Origin: Pseudomonas tohonis
GTDB lineage: Bacteria > Pseudomonadota > Gammaproteobacteria > Pseudomonadales > Pseudomonadaceae
DNA: 64,000 nt
Direction of reading: 5' to 3'
Assembly: GCF_012767755.2 (NCBI RefSeq)
Contig: NZ_AP023189.1
Location: forward strand, 4,032,001-4,096,000
Shown: positions 1-9,380 of the stretch, piece after piece
How the letters are laid out: every line of letters starts with the position of its first letter
Numbering within the stretch: position 1 is the first letter of the stretch
The notes under the pieces: generated by a model
What the model was told of the DNA's origin: nothing
Seen by the model: the letters and a program-made list of their open reading frames with translations, nothing else
Databases searched by the model: none
Position numbers and translations under genes: made by a program

Positions 1-3000
1 ACCAACACCCAGGTGTTCACCATCAACCTCGCCAACGTCAACGACAACGGCGTGGTGGTCAGCGACAGCAACCCGGCCACCAACACCGTGGCCGAAAACG
101 CAGCGAACGGCTCCACTGTGGGTCTGACCGTACTGGGCGTGGACGGCGATGCCGGCACCACCGTGACCTACTCGCTGACCGACAACGCCGGTGGCCGCTT
201 CGCGATCAACGCCACCACCGGTGTGGTCACCGTGGCCGATGGCAGCAAGCTCGACTACGAGACCGCCACCAGCCACACCATCACCGTGCTGGCCACCAGC
301 TCCGACGGCAGCACCCAGTCGGCGACCTACTCCATCGCCGTGACCAACGTCAACGAAGCACCCGTGGTGGTCGCAGGCGCTGCCGTCACCGGCGCCGAGG
401 ACACCAACTACGTCTTCAGCTGGAGCGACTTCAAGGTCAGCGATGTCGATGCCAACAGCAGCCTGTCGATCAAAGTCGAGAGCCTGCCGGGCGAAGGCAA
501 GCTGCAGGTCAAGGTGGGCAACACCTGGACCGATGTCAGCGCCAACACCACCGTCACCAAGTCGGTGATCGATGGCGGCGGCCTGCGCTTCGTGCCGGAT
601 TCCAACGAGTCCGGCCACGACAGCTTCGGCAGCACCGGTGTCGGCCTGAACAAGCAGACCTACGCCGAGTTCAAGTACAGCGGCAGCGACGGCAGCCTCA
701 ACAGCGCCAGCAGCACCATGAGCATCGACATCGCGCCGGTGGCCGACGTCCCGACGCTCACCGTGAAGTCGGCGGCAGCGGCCAACCTGTTCACCACCAC
801 CTGGGAAAGCGCGCCGAACAGCGACAGCACCTCGCAGGACGTCACCAGTGCCACCTTCGAGAACTGGAGCCTGGTCACCACCGGCGACAAGCTCTCCGGC
901 GGCAAGAACGTGTTCGAAGTCTGGGCCAACGGCGACAGCATGCAGAACCAGGCCGGCAACATGGTCACCGTCAAGCTGCAGGGCACCGGCAACAACGACG
1001 CCCTGGAGCTCAACGACGCCGGTGGCACCATGTCGCAGACCCTGGGCGTGACCCGCAACGTCGCCACCGAGGTCGGCAAGGTCTACGAGCTGAACCTGGA
1101 CTACGCCGGTCGCCTGGGCTTCGACACCAGCTTCACCAAGATCGCCGTCTACCTCGGCAGCACCCTGGTGGGCGAATACGCCTCCACCAGCAGCCAGACC
1201 AGCCTGAACTGGGAGAACATCCACTTCAGCTTCGTCGGCACCGGCAACACCGAGGCCCTGACCATCAAGCTGGCCGGCACCTCCACCGACTCCAGCGGTC
1301 GTGGCGCGCTGATCGACAACATCACCCTCACCTCGTCCCAGGGCGTGGTGGCCGGCGATGGCGGCGTCAGCGGCAAGACCAGCATCGCCCTGGCCAACTA
1401 CATCGGCGGCGCACTGACCGACACCGACGGTTCCGAGAGCCTGAGCTACCAGTTGAGCAACCTGTCCAACGGTTCGACCATCGTCGTCGGCGGCACCACC
1501 CTCAGCGCGGTCAACGGCGTGTACACCCTCACCGCTGCCCAGCTGGCCACCGCCAAGCTGCAGGTTTCCGGTGACGTGCGCGGCGACATCGGCCTGGACG
1601 TCAAGGCGGTCAGCACCGAACCCAACGGCAGCACCGCCAGCACGGCGTCCCAGCACCTGACGCTGAACATCGTCGATGGCGGCGTGGAGCACACCAGCTA
1701 CACCACCAACACCATCACCATGGCCGACGCCACCGGCACCACCAGCCTGGGTGGCGGCTTGACCGGCGAGTACTGGGGCTACAGCGAGAACGGCACCAGC
1801 CGGCCGAACCTCACCACCCTGAGCCAGGTCGAGAACTACATCGAGGGCCGCTCCGGCAACAACAGCAGCCTGGTGGGTTCCAACACCAACGCGGCGAATG
1901 GCTCGGTCAACGCCACCTTCATCGCCAATGTCATCGACTACGGCCTGAAGAACGGCAGCCCGGTGTTCAGCGACGACCTGGGTGACAACCGCACCGTCAC
2001 CAGCGGCACCACCATCGGCTCGTCCAACAACAGCCAGAACAACCTGTACGACTTCCTCACGGCGGCCAGTACCGGCAACGTCTCCAGCCTCAAGGCCGGC
2101 GGGGCGAACCTGGGTGACACCAGTGACGCCATCATCCGCGCCCACGGCTTCATCGACGTCGGCAACGGCGGAACCTACGACATCCGCATCACGGCGGACG
2201 ACGGTTACCGCCTGCTGATCGATGGCCAGGACGTCGCCAACGCCGACAAGATCCAGTCCACCACCACCGACACCTACAAGAACGTCAGCCTCACCGGCGG
2301 CTTGCAGGCGCTGGAACTGCTGTACTGGGACCAGGGCGGCTCCGCCACCCTGAAGATCGAGCTCAAGCCCAGCGGCAGCGATGACTCGGCGTACAAGACC
2401 CTCGGTACCGGCGACTACCAGCTGTTCCAGGCCACCACCCTGTCCAGCGGCCAGGAATTCGTGGAAACCAGCACCGGCTGGGCGGTTCACACCATCCAGA
2501 CCACCACCGGCACCGAAGCCAGCGACCTGATCAACGGCAGCAAGTACTCCGACATCATCAACGGCGGCAACGGCCACGACGTGCTCTACGGCAACGGCGG
2601 CAACGACCTGCTCAACGGTGGCGACGGCAACGACCTGCTGATCGGCGGCATCGGTAACGACATCCTCACCGGTGGCGCGGGCGCCGACGTCTTCATGTGG
2701 AAAGCGGGCGATGTCGGCAATGACGTGATCAAGGACTTCAACGCCGCCCAGGGCGACCGCATCGACCTCAGCGACCTGCTGCCCGATGCCGCGCACTCCG
2801 GCAACCTCCTCGATTACCTCAAGGTCGACACCGCCACCAGCACCCTGCAGGTGAGCACCACCGGCAACGTCAACAACGGCGCCGACGTGACCATCAAGCT
2901 CGAAGGCGTGGACCTGACCCAGTACGGGTCCTCCTCCTCGCAGATCGTCAGCTCGCTGGTCGCAGGCTCCGATCCGCTGGTCAAGACCGAGCACCACTGA
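1..3000 (+). CDS. C-terminal part of a LapA-like RTX adhesin (5' end outside the window)
   Basis: The frame is open from base 1 and ends with TGA at 2998-3000, so only the last 999 residues of a larger surface adhesin are present. In order I see a cadherin-like repeat with a DxDxGxN-type flow (about residues 20-120), further Ig/cadherin-like modules, a PA14-like domain (about 586-790, beginning GLTGEYW), and five glycine-rich RTX nonapeptides of the GGxGxDxLx type (about 856-899). After these comes a short tail of the kind that carries the type I secretion signal. RTX repeats bind calcium after export. The protein probably sits on the cell surface and mediates attachment and biofilm formation. 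The lapD and lapG genes that control release of such adhesins follow within 4 kb on the other strand. The N-terminal retention module with the LapG cleavage site would lie upstream of the window. LapA itself or another LapG-controlled adhesin are both possible. Confidence 0.88.
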   Translation, partial: TNTQVFTINLANVNDNGVVVSDSNPATNTVAENAANGSTVGLTVLGVDGDAGTTVTYSLTDNAGGRFAINATTGVVTVADGSKLDYETATSHTITVLATSSDGSTQSATYSIAVTNVNEAPVVVAGAAVTGAEDTNYVFSWSDFKVSDVDANSSLSIKVESLPGEGKLQVKVGNTWTDVSANTTVTKSVIDGGGLRFVPDSNESGHDSFGSTGVGLNKQTYAEFKYSGSDGSLNSASSTMSIDIAPVADVPTLTVKSAAAANLFTTTWESAPNSDSTSQDVTSATFENWSLVTTGDKLSGGKNVFEVWANGDSMQNQAGNMVTVKLQGTGNNDALELNDAGGTMSQTLGVTRNVATEVGKVYELNLDYAGRLGFDTSFTKIAVYLGSTLVGEYASTSSQTSLNWENIHFSFVGTGNTEALTIKLAGTSTDSSGRGALIDNITLTSSQGVVAGDGGVSGKTSIALANYIGGALTDTDGSESLSYQLSNLSNGSTIVVGGTTLSAVNGVYTLTAAQLATAKLQVSGDVRGDIGLDVKAVSTEPNGSTASTASQHLTLNIVDGGVEHTSYTTNTITMADATGTTSLGGGLTGEYWGYSENGTSRPNLTTLSQVENYIEGRSGNNSSLVGSNTNAANGSVNATFIANVIDYGLKNGSPVFSDDLGDNRTVTSGTTIGSSNNSQNNLYDFLTAASTGNVSSLKAGGANLGDTSDAIIRAHGFIDVGNGGTYDIRITADDGYRLLIDGQDVANADKIQSTTTDTYKNVSLTGGLQALELLYWDQGGSATLKIELKPSGSDDSAYKTLGTGDYQLFQATTLSSGQEFVETSTGWAVHTIQTTTGTEASDLINGSKYSDIINGGNGHDVLYGNGGNDLLNGGDGNDLLIGGIGNDILTGGAGADVFMWKAGDVGNDVIKDFNAAQGDRIDLSDLLPDAAHSGNLLDYLKVDTATSTLQVSTTGNVNNGADVTIKLEGVDLTQYGSSSSQIVSSLVAGSDPLVKTEHH

Positions 3001-3014
3001 TCCGCAACGCCCCT

Positions 3015-3041
3015 CCCCGTCGCCGCGAACCGGCGGCGGGG
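3015..3041 (+). terminator. GC-rich hairpin after the adhesin gene, possible terminator
   Basis: An 11-bp stem (3015-3025 with 3031-3041, one mismatch) with a 5-nt loop begins 15 bases after the adhesin stop. There is no T-run behind it, so termination is likely but unproven. Confidence 0.4.
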
Positions 3042-3132
3042 AAGCGGTCGGATCGCCACTGCCATTTTCCCCGCCTGCCTGCGCGTGTAGATTGCGCAGG
3101 TCTGCTCATGTCCTGAAGAAAGGGGGGTTCCC

Positions 3133-3471
3133 ATGCTCTACGTGCAACAAGACGACCAGGGTCAACTGGTGCGTGTGGAAGCGGCCGAGTTCGAAGGCTC
3201 CACCGGCATGCTCCCCGCCGACGACCAGCGCGTGCTGGCCTGGTACTCCAACCAGACGGTCGAAGCCAGCCTGCTGCAGCTCAAGCAGAGCGACCAGGAA
3301 ATGATCCGGGTACTGGAAGACCTCATCGGCCTGCTGATGACCAAGGGCGTGATCCGCATCACCGACCTGCCCCAGGCCGCGCAATCCAAGCTGCTCAGCC
3401 GCAACCAGGCACGCGAGGCCCTGGGCGGCCTCAACCGCCTGATCAACGACGAGGAATCCGGGGTCATCTGA
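3133..3471 (+). CDS. Small conserved Pseudomonas protein of unknown function (112 aa)
   Basis: Starts with ATG behind a strong AGGGGGG ribosome site. The N-terminus (MLYVQQDDQGQL) resembles a short cytoplasmic protein common in pseudomonads, which I recall being labelled tryptophan synthase beta-like in some annotations. Nothing here looks like a PLP enzyme: it is far too short and has no PLP-lysine motif. The middle (about residues 35-75) is predicted helical and rich in Leu, Gln and Glu. There is no signal peptide or membrane segment. It stands alone between the adhesin and a convergent aldo/keto reductase. Function unknown. Confidence 0.75.
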   Translation: MLYVQQDDQGQLVRVEAAEFEGSTGMLPADDQRVLAWYSNQTVEASLLQLKQSDQEMIRVLEDLIGLLMTKGVIRITDLPQAAQSKLLSRNQAREALGGLNRLINDEESGVI

Positions 3472-3503
3472 CCCGGTCCTCCGAGCGCGCGCCGCGCCGG
3501 CCC

Positions 3504-4475
3504 CTACGCCGGCAACGGCACCTCCGCGCCCACCAGATGCTCCTCCCGCAGCGCCCGCCAGAACGCCGCCGGCACCTCGGCGTGCACCTGCTCCATGTAC
3601 TGGGCCGGGCGAGCCGGTGTCGCGGTTCCCGGGATCACTGACAGCACCGCCGGGTGGGCCAGGCAGAACTGCAGCGCCGCCGCCCGCGAGTCGATGCCCC
3701 AGCGCGCGCACAACGCCATCAGCCGCTGCGCACGGTCCCACACCTCATCGGGAATGCGGTCGTACTCGTAGTGATCGCCCCCGGCCAGCACGCCGGAGTT
3801 GAACGGCCCGCCGACGACGATGCCGACGCCGCGCTCGAGGCAGGCCGGGAACAGCGTTTCCAGCGCCTCGCGATGATCCAGCAGGCTGTAGCGGCCGGCC
3901 AGCAGGAACAGGTCCGGGTCGGCCTGCTGCAGTGCCAGCCGGCAGGGTTCCACCCGGTTGACGCCCAGCCCCCAGCCCCGGATCAGCCCCTCCTCGCGCA
4001 TCGCCGTCAGCTCCTTCGCGGCCCCCGCCATCGCCTCGGCGAAGTACTCGCGCCAGCGCGGGCCGTGCTGGTCCTCGGATACGTCATGGATGAACACCAG
4101 GTCGATGCGCTCCACCCCCATGCGCACCAGGCTGTCCTCCAGGGAGCGCCGGGTGCCGGCGGCGGAGTAATCGAGGATGCGTCGGTTGGGCAGCTCGTCG
4201 ACGAAGGGCTTGGCGTTCTCCGGCGCGGCGGCGGGCTCCAGCACCCGGCCCACCTTGGTGCTGAGCAGGTACTCATCGCGCGGGCGGGTACGCAGCAGCC
4301 GGCCGAAGCGTTCCTCGGCGAGGCCGGCGCCGTAGTGGGGAGACGTGTCGTAGTAGCGGAAACCGGCCTGCCAGGCCGCCGCCAGCGTGGCGTCGGCCTG
4401 GTCTTCGGCGACCGGGTGGAACATGTTGCCGAGCGGCGCGCCGCCCAGCCCGATACGCGGCAACTTGATACGCAT
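3504..4475 (-). CDS. Aldo/keto reductase, aldose 1-dehydrogenase type
   Basis: A 323-residue single-domain TIM-barrel enzyme. The AKR catalytic set is recognisable: Asp and Tyr in DTSPHYGAGLAEERFG (about residues 44-59), Lys in STKVGR and His in VFIHDV. C-terminal residues around IPGTATPARPAQ fit the NAD(P)-binding end. The length and the PHYG motif resemble the D-threo-aldose/L-fucose/L-galactose dehydrogenase branch, which oxidises sugars to lactones with NAD(P)+. The substrate here is inferred from family resemblance only. It begins with ATG at 4475 behind an AGGAGG ribosome site and is followed 3' by the convergent small gene at 3133. No sugar-catabolism genes are adjacent, so the physiological role is open. 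Confidence 0.85.
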   Translation of the reverse strand: MRIKLPRIGLGGAPLGNMFHPVAEDQADATLAAAWQAGFRYYDTSPHYGAGLAEERFGRLLRTRPRDEYLLSTKVGRVLEPAAAPENAKPFVDELPNRRILDYSAAGTRRSLEDSLVRMGVERIDLVFIHDVSEDQHGPRWREYFAEAMAGAAKELTAMREEGLIRGWGLGVNRVEPCRLALQQADPDLFLLAGRYSLLDHREALETLFPACLERGVGIVVGGPFNSGVLAGGDHYEYDRIPDEVWDRAQRLMALCARWGIDSRAAALQFCLAHPAVLSVIPGTATPARPAQYMEQVHAEVPAAFWRALREEHLVGAEVPLPA

Positions 4476-4582
4476 GGGGCCTCCTGAAGTCCGTGATCCG
4501 GTGTACTTCAGGGGACCGGGTGGCCCGGCGGATGGTTCAAGGCAACGGCCGGAAGGCGGGTCCGTGGCTCACCCCGCCAGGA

Positions 4583-6532
4583 TCATCGCCAGGGCGCCGG
4601 CACGCCGAACAACTGGCCCTGTACGCCCTGGATGCCCATTTCCTGCAGCACCCGCAGCTCGCCTTCGGTCTCGACGCGCTCGGCGATCAGCGGCAGGTCG
4701 ATGCTGTGGGCGGCGCGCTGCATCGCCTCGATGAACAGGCGCTTGTCGTTCTCCGCATCGATGGCGCGGATGTGGCTGCCGTCCACCTTCAGGTACGCCA
4801 GGCCCAGGCGCGCCAGGTTGCCGATCATGCTGAAACGGCCACCGAAGTGCTGCAGGCTGAGGGCGAAGCCCAGCTCGCGCAGGCGCCGGGTCAGGTCCTC
4901 CAGCACCGCCTGCTCGGGCAGCTGGTCTTCCTCCAGCTCCAGGGTCAGGCGCGGGCCCAGCTGCGGGTTCTGGCGCAGCAGGTCGAAGGCGCGGTCGAGG
5001 GCCTTCTGGTCACGCAAAAGCGCCCCGGACAGGTTCAGCGCCAGGGGCTGGTCATGGCCGGCCATCTGCGCCAGCACCCGCTCCAGCATCACCAGGTCGA
5101 GCCGCGCGGACCAGCCGAAACGCTCCAGCCAGGGCAGGAAGCGCCCGGCGGGAATGCTCGCGCCCTGCTCGTCCGGCAGGCGCGACAGCACCTTGTAGTG
5201 CAGCACCCGCGACGGCTCGCGGCTGGCCACCACCGGCTGGAAGAACAGCTGGAAGCGGCCCTGGGCCAGGGCCTTGTCCAGCAGCGCGTGCCAGGCATGG
5301 CGATCGTCGCCGACGTTGCCGGCGTGGGTCTGCTCGATGCACGCCCAGGCGCGATCGGCCTGGCGCTCGGCCTGGGCCAGGGCCTCGTCGGCGAGCATCA
5401 TCAGGTCCTGCTGCGCTTCGCCCGGGGCGAAGGGCACGAGGCCCATATGCGCCACCGGCTGGGAGTCGGTGGCGCCGGTGCTGGCCAGGCTGGCCAGCGC
5501 GCCATCGAGGCGGCTGGCCAGTTGCTCGGCCTCCTCGCGCACCAGGCCCGGCGCCAGCAGGATGAACTCGCCACCCCGGCTGCGTGCCAGCAACTGGCCC
5601 GCGCCCTGCCCCGCGCTGTTGCGCACCAGTTGCTCGGCCACGGCCTTGAGCAGCTGGTCGGTGCGCTGGCCGCCCAGGCGCTGGTTGAGGCCGGCCAGGT
5701 CGTTGACCCGCAGCAGCAGCAGGTAGCCGCTGCTGGCCTGGTCCTCGGCGCTGAGGCGCGCGTGCAGCTGCATCTCGAAATAACGGCGGTTGCCAAGGCC
5801 CGTGAGGCTGTCCTGGTAGGCCTCGTCGCGCAGGCGTTCGCTGCGCTCGGCCTGCTCCTGGAACAGCGCCTTGAGCTTCTCCACCATCTGGTTCATCGCC
5901 TGCACCACACGGCGCAGCTCCGGCGTGCGCGGCAGCTGCGGCAGGCTGAGGAACTCACGGCGGGCGATGGCGTGGGATTGCTCCACCATGTAGTCCAGCG
6001 GGCGCAGCTGGCGGCGCAGCAGCACGGCGCCGAGGCCGGCGCTGACCAGGCCGCAGAGCAGCAGCCAGCCGAGGCTGCCCAGGGCGCTCTGCCACAGCTT
6101 GGCGATGGCGAACATCGGGTGGCTCTGCACCTCGACCCGTGCCGCCTGGGTCCAGCCCCGGCTGACGATGGCATCGCCGCCGGCCGACTCCAGGCCGATC
6201 AGCGAGACGAACCACTGCGGCACCTGGGCCGCCACCGCGTCGGGCACGCCGGTGCGCTCGACCATCACCTTGCCGGTGGCCATGTCGATCACGCGGATGC
6301 GCTCGAAATAGCCGCTGTCGAAGATCGAGCTGACCATCAGCTCGACCATCGCGGCATCGTCGATGTGCGGCGTCAGCGACAGGCCCAGCGCCGTCGCCGC
6401 GTCCTGCGCATGGGAACGCAGCTGGTTGACGTACTGCTCCCGCGAGCTTTCCAGGCTGACCATGAAGCTGCCGCTGAAGGCGACGACCAGGAACAGGCAG
6501 ATAGCGATCAACAACTGTTTGAACAGGGACAT
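4583..6532 (-). CDS. lapD: LapD, inner-membrane c-di-GMP receptor controlling adhesin release
   Basis: The 649 residues show the LapD order: TM helix (about 5-25), periplasmic LapD/MoxY domain (about 26-150), second TM (about 152-172), HAMP (about 173-225), a degenerate GGDEF domain with RGGEF in place of the active motif (about 235-395), and a degenerate EAL domain with KVLSRL instead of EAL (about 410-645). Such proteins bind c-di-GMP without making or degrading it. When bound, the periplasmic domain sequesters the protease LapG so the RTX adhesin stays on the surface. Trp127 in the periplasmic domain lines up by position with the LapG-contacting Trp of known LapD. lapG lies 10 bases upstream on the same strand, so the two are co-transcribed. 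The loss of both catalytic motifs is typical of the family, not decay. Confidence 0.95.
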   Translation of the reverse strand: MSLFKQLLIAICLFLVVAFSGSFMVSLESSREQYVNQLRSHAQDAATALGLSLTPHIDDAAMVELMVSSIFDSGYFERIRVIDMATGKVMVERTGVPDAVAAQVPQWFVSLIGLESAGGDAIVSRGWTQAARVEVQSHPMFAIAKLWQSALGSLGWLLLCGLVSAGLGAVLLRRQLRPLDYMVEQSHAIARREFLSLPQLPRTPELRRVVQAMNQMVEKLKALFQEQAERSERLRDEAYQDSLTGLGNRRYFEMQLHARLSAEDQASSGYLLLLRVNDLAGLNQRLGGQRTDQLLKAVAEQLVRNSAGQGAGQLLARSRGGEFILLAPGLVREEAEQLASRLDGALASLASTGATDSQPVAHMGLVPFAPGEAQQDLMMLADEALAQAERQADRAWACIEQTHAGNVGDDRHAWHALLDKALAQGRFQLFFQPVVASREPSRVLHYKVLSRLPDEQGASIPAGRFLPWLERFGWSARLDLVMLERVLAQMAGHDQPLALNLSGALLRDQKALDRAFDLLRQNPQLGPRLTLELEEDQLPEQAVLEDLTRRLRELGFALSLQHFGGRFSMIGNLARLGLAYLKVDGSHIRAIDAENDKRLFIEAMQRAAHSIDLPLIAERVETEGELRVLQEMGIQGVQGQLFGVPAPWR

Positions 6533-6542
6533 CTCGACTCCG

Positions 6543-7271
6543 CTATTCGCTCGTGGGAAAGCCTTCGGCTTTCATCTTTTTCAACAGGTCCTGCCAGCGG
6601 GACAGACGCTTGGCGTCGCCCACCTTCTTGCCGCCACCCTGGTTGCTCAGCCACAGGCCCTCGCCGTTGAAGGCGTAGACCGGCAACAGGTCACTGCGCT
6701 GGGAGGCCGGCAGGATGCTGCCGATCAGGTTGTCCAGCACCAGGGGCACCGCATCGGGCTTCTCGTAATAGGTCAGCACCATGTGCGCCTGGTTCAGGCG
6801 CAGCGCCTTGACGTAGGTGATGCGCAGCTTTTCCGCCGGCACCCCGAGGTGACGCAGGCTGATGTACTTGGCGATGGCGTAGTCCTCGCAATCGCCCGCG
6901 CCCCGGCGCAAGGCCTCCACCGGCGTGGCCCAGTAGTCCACCTGGTTCCACAGGGCGAGGTCGTCGGTGAAGCGCAGCTTGGCGTTGAAGAAGCGGTTGA
7001 TCTCCTTCAACTGTTCCGCCTCGCTGGCCCCCACCTGGCTGGCCAGCAGGCGCTGCCAGTCATCGATGCGCTGCTTGCCATCGCCCAGGGGGCCGTAGAG
7101 GGATTCGGCGCGGCGGCTGATCAGGGTGAAGTCCCAATCCGCCTGCAGGGCCCCGGCCAGCAGGGCGAGCAGCAACAGCGAAACCGGGACCAGAACGCCC
7201 GGCGTACCGCCAATCCGCCATTTGCCGAAACTGCTGAGCAAAATCCGATTTCCTGCCGATGGCGCCGCCAC
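6543..7271 (-). CDS. lapG: LapG, periplasmic cysteine protease that cleaves the LapA-type adhesin
   Basis: The 242 residues contain an N-terminal membrane or signal segment (about 27-43) and a transglutaminase-like protease domain. The catalytic triad can be placed at Cys128 (GAGDCEDYAIAKY), His163 (LNQAHMVLTYY) and Asp180 (VLDNL). LapG proteases cut a di-alanine site near the N-terminus of LapA-like adhesins and need calcium. LapD, encoded just downstream, holds LapG when c-di-GMP is high. Start choice is uncertain. The longest frame opens with GTG at 7271 and no clear ribosome site, whereas a TTG codon at 7241 has an AGGA 9 bases upstream and leaves a normal signal segment. The target adhesin is probably the gene ending at 3000. 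Confidence 0.93.
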   Translation of the reverse strand: MAAPSAGNRILLSSFGKWRIGGTPGVLVPVSLLLLALLAGALQADWDFTLISRRAESLYGPLGDGKQRIDDWQRLLASQVGASEAEQLKEINRFFNAKLRFTDDLALWNQVDYWATPVEALRRGAGDCEDYAIAKYISLRHLGVPAEKLRITYVKALRLNQAHMVLTYYEKPDAVPLVLDNLIGSILPASQRSDLLPVYAFNGEGLWLSNQGGGKKVGDAKRLSRWQDLLKKMKAEGFPTSE

Positions 7272-7489
7272 GCGGCCGCCGATAACGAGGCGCGAATGGT
7301 GCGGGCTGGAAGCGGAAAAAACAATGGCACAGTGCCCCTATCGGATCTGTGCCGTGCTCACCGCCATAGGGGTTTCAATGTGGCCGGAAACTATCCAGGC
7401 CCGTCGGTTGGGCTGAGGTACGAAGCCCAACGCAGCAGGCTCGGGCAGGGCGATCGCCGGGAGAAAATGCCGGGCCGGGTACGCCGATT

Positions 7490-7518
7490 GGTGGAGGTAA
7501 AAAGCGACCTCCACCCTA
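7490..7518. repeat. Hairpin repeat, copy 1 of the GGTGGAGGT family; notes on the 7272-7616 gap
   Basis: A 9-bp perfect stem GGTGGAGGT/ACCTCCACC encloses AAAAAGCG and is followed by CTA. The same 29 bases recur at 42608 and 42814. The 345-base gap between lapG and the DUF1145 gene also holds a palindrome CCCGGG-CTTCAG-CCCGGG at 7582-7599. I see no gene in the gap. The lapG promoter should lie near 7280-7350 but I cannot place it. Confidence 0.85.
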
Positions 7519-7616
7519 CGCCGCGCCCAGCACCGTGCCGGCGTCGATTGGGCAGGTGCCGCCGGGAGCACCCAGGCGTAGCCCGGGCTTCAGCCCGGGA
7601 CCACGGGGGCGACGGA

Positions 7617-7862
7617 TCAGCGCAACCCGCGCAGGTGCAGGAAGCCGAACAGCAGCACCTGGGTGCGGTCCAGCCAGGGGAAGGGACGGGCCTTGAGCTT
7701 GCGGTTGAACAGCGCGGCTTCGGCGACGTGGGCCACCAGCATCACACCGGCCACCAGCAGCAGCGGGCGATGCAGCGGCTCGCCGAAGGGGTAGATGACA
7801 TTGAGGATCGCCACCAGCCAGAACATGGCCAGGGCGCCCTTGGCGAACGACAGGACGTGCAT
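7617..7862 (-). CDS. DUF1145 small inner-membrane protein
   Basis: The 81 residues contain two hydrophobic helices (about 5-22 and 31-52) and the family-typical IYPFGEPLHRPLL stretch between them. The C-terminus carries basic residues and an aromatic patch. DUF1145 proteins (E. coli YhhL-like) are small membrane proteins of unknown function. The ATG at 7862 is preceded by GGAGA 7 bases upstream, which decides against a longer start at 7928. The gene stands between the repeat-filled gap and the DUF1254 gene on the same strand, about 100 bases downstream of it. Confidence 0.8.
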   Translation of the reverse strand: MHVLSFAKGALAMFWLVAILNVIYPFGEPLHRPLLLVAGVMLVAHVAEAALFNRKLKARPFPWLDRTQVLLFGFLHLRGLR

Positions 7863-7958
7863 AAGGGGTCTCCATTGCAGGGTTGAGCCCAAGAGTGTGC
7901 CGACTCCGGCCGCGCTCGCCTTCCGCACTTTCGTTGGGAAGGCGGCGCTGCCGGGCGA

Positions 7959-9332
7959 TCAGCCGCCCTGCGCCTGGATCGGCGGCATGTGCCAGCGCCC
8001 TTCGAGGATGTCGGCCTTCGGCCAGTACAGCCGGCCGGTGACGCTGAACGCGCCCTGCTTCGGAATAGGCAGCCAGTTGCCCTGCAACGCGCCGTCGGGC
8101 GCATCGCTTTGCAGCAGGATGTCGAGGGAGCCGTCGGGGTTGAAGGCCAGCGCATCACGGTCGCCCAGGGCGAAGCGGTTCAGCGGGTTGGCCACCAGGA
8201 AGCCGTCGGCGTCGTAGACGGTCAGCGACCAGAAGGCCCGCACCGGCGGCAGCGCGTCGGCGGCGAAGTGCAGGCGGTAGCGCTTGCCGCCCTGCAACGC
8301 GTCGCCCCGGCCATCCTTCACCGCGTTGGGGTAGATGGCGTCCTCCGCCAGGTTGGCGCCGAAGCCGCCCATGGCCACCGCCGCGCGCAGGCCATGGTCC
8401 TCGCCGTAGCGACCGACCTGCATCGGCGGCACGCGCCAACCGTCCTGCAACCGGGTCGGGTTGGCCAGGGCGTCGCGCACGCGGCGCTCGGCCAGCCAGA
8501 TGCCCAGGTTCACCGCCTGGCGCCGCCACCAGGGCCACTCCGCCACCGGCTTGCCCGGCTCGACACCCAGTGCCTGCAACTGCCGGAGCATGGGTGCATC
8601 GGCAGCGGCCGGCGGGTTGTCGGCCATCAGCGCCGCCAGGCGCTGGAAGAAGGCACGGCCATCCAGCGCGCGCATCTGGAACAGCGGCGGCGTCGACTTG
8701 CGCCCACCGGCGGTCGGCGCCAGCGAGGCCTGCACCTGTCCGGGGCGCCATTGCGCCAGCGGTGTGAGGCTGATGCCGGCCTGGATGGCGTGGACAGCCG
8801 GATAGTCCGCCGCGCCGTTGGTCTGCACCCGGCCCAGCAGCCAGGCCATGCGCGTGGGCGCACGCAGCAGGCTGAAGCCCTCCGGCACCTGGCCCTGCCA
8901 GCGCGGCCCCACCAGCAGGTAGCGGCCGGCGGCATTGCCGGTGGTGCGCGGCCCGAGGGAAGCGAAGACGTTGGTCCAGGCATCGAGGAACTGCATGACG
9001 TTGTAGCGCCCGGTGGCCGGCAGCTCGAACACCAGCGGCCCCTGGTCCAGGTCCAGCCAGGCCACCGAGTAGAGGGTGTCGACGTTGGGCCGGACGATCT
9101 CGCGGAACCCCGCATCGGGAAAGCGCGGCACGTGCATCAGGCGGTTGATCGGCGCCATGTCGGCGGTGAAGTTGTCGCGGGTGATCTCGGTGAGCACCAG
9201 CGGATAGCCGTACAGGTAGCCCTGGGCGGCGTTGCGGATCAGCTCGCGCTGACTGAACAGCAGCAGCGCGGGCAGGCCGATGAGCAGGGTCAGCGCCAAC
9301 AGCGCGCGACGAAGCAGCGGGGAGGTCTTCAT
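7959..9332 (-). CDS. DUF1254/DUF1214 domain exported protein
   Basis: The 457-residue product begins with an uncleaved or cleavable signal segment (about residues 6-25). DUF1254 comes first (about 40-170, with the NVDTLYSVAWLDL region) and DUF1214 follows in the C-terminal third (about 340-440, with FWSLTVYDADGFLVANP). Proteins of this pair occur widely in bacteria and are exported; their biochemical role is not known. The gene starts 48 bases after the stop of the alkyl-sulfatase-like gene on the same strand, so the two probably form one transcript and this protein may serve the same sulfate-ester process. That link is inference. ATG at 9332 is used. Confidence 0.85.
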   Translation of the reverse strand: MKTSPLLRRALLALTLLIGLPALLLFSQRELIRNAAQGYLYGYPLVLTEITRDNFTADMAPINRLMHVPRFPDAGFREIVRPNVDTLYSVAWLDLDQGPLVFELPATGRYNVMQFLDAWTNVFASLGPRTTGNAAGRYLLVGPRWQGQVPEGFSLLRAPTRMAWLLGRVQTNGAADYPAVHAIQAGISLTPLAQWRPGQVQASLAPTAGGRKSTPPLFQMRALDGRAFFQRLAALMADNPPAAADAPMLRQLQALGVEPGKPVAEWPWWRRQAVNLGIWLAERRVRDALANPTRLQDGWRVPPMQVGRYGEDHGLRAAVAMGGFGANLAEDAIYPNAVKDGRGDALQGGKRYRLHFAADALPPVRAFWSLTVYDADGFLVANPLNRFALGDRDALAFNPDGSLDILLQSDAPDGALQGNWLPIPKQGAFSVTGRLYWPKADILEGRWHMPPIQAQGG

Positions 9333-9380
9333 GGCGATCTCGTGGGCGGCGCCTGGCACAGCACCGCCGGGTCGGGTGGG

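Noticed and set aside
3133..3471. Tryptophan synthase beta chain
   Set aside because: Only 112 residues and no PLP-binding lysine or glycine loop; the name is a carried-over label.
6543..7271. Generic transglutaminase-like protein
   Set aside because: Triad spacing and the lapD partner identify LapG.
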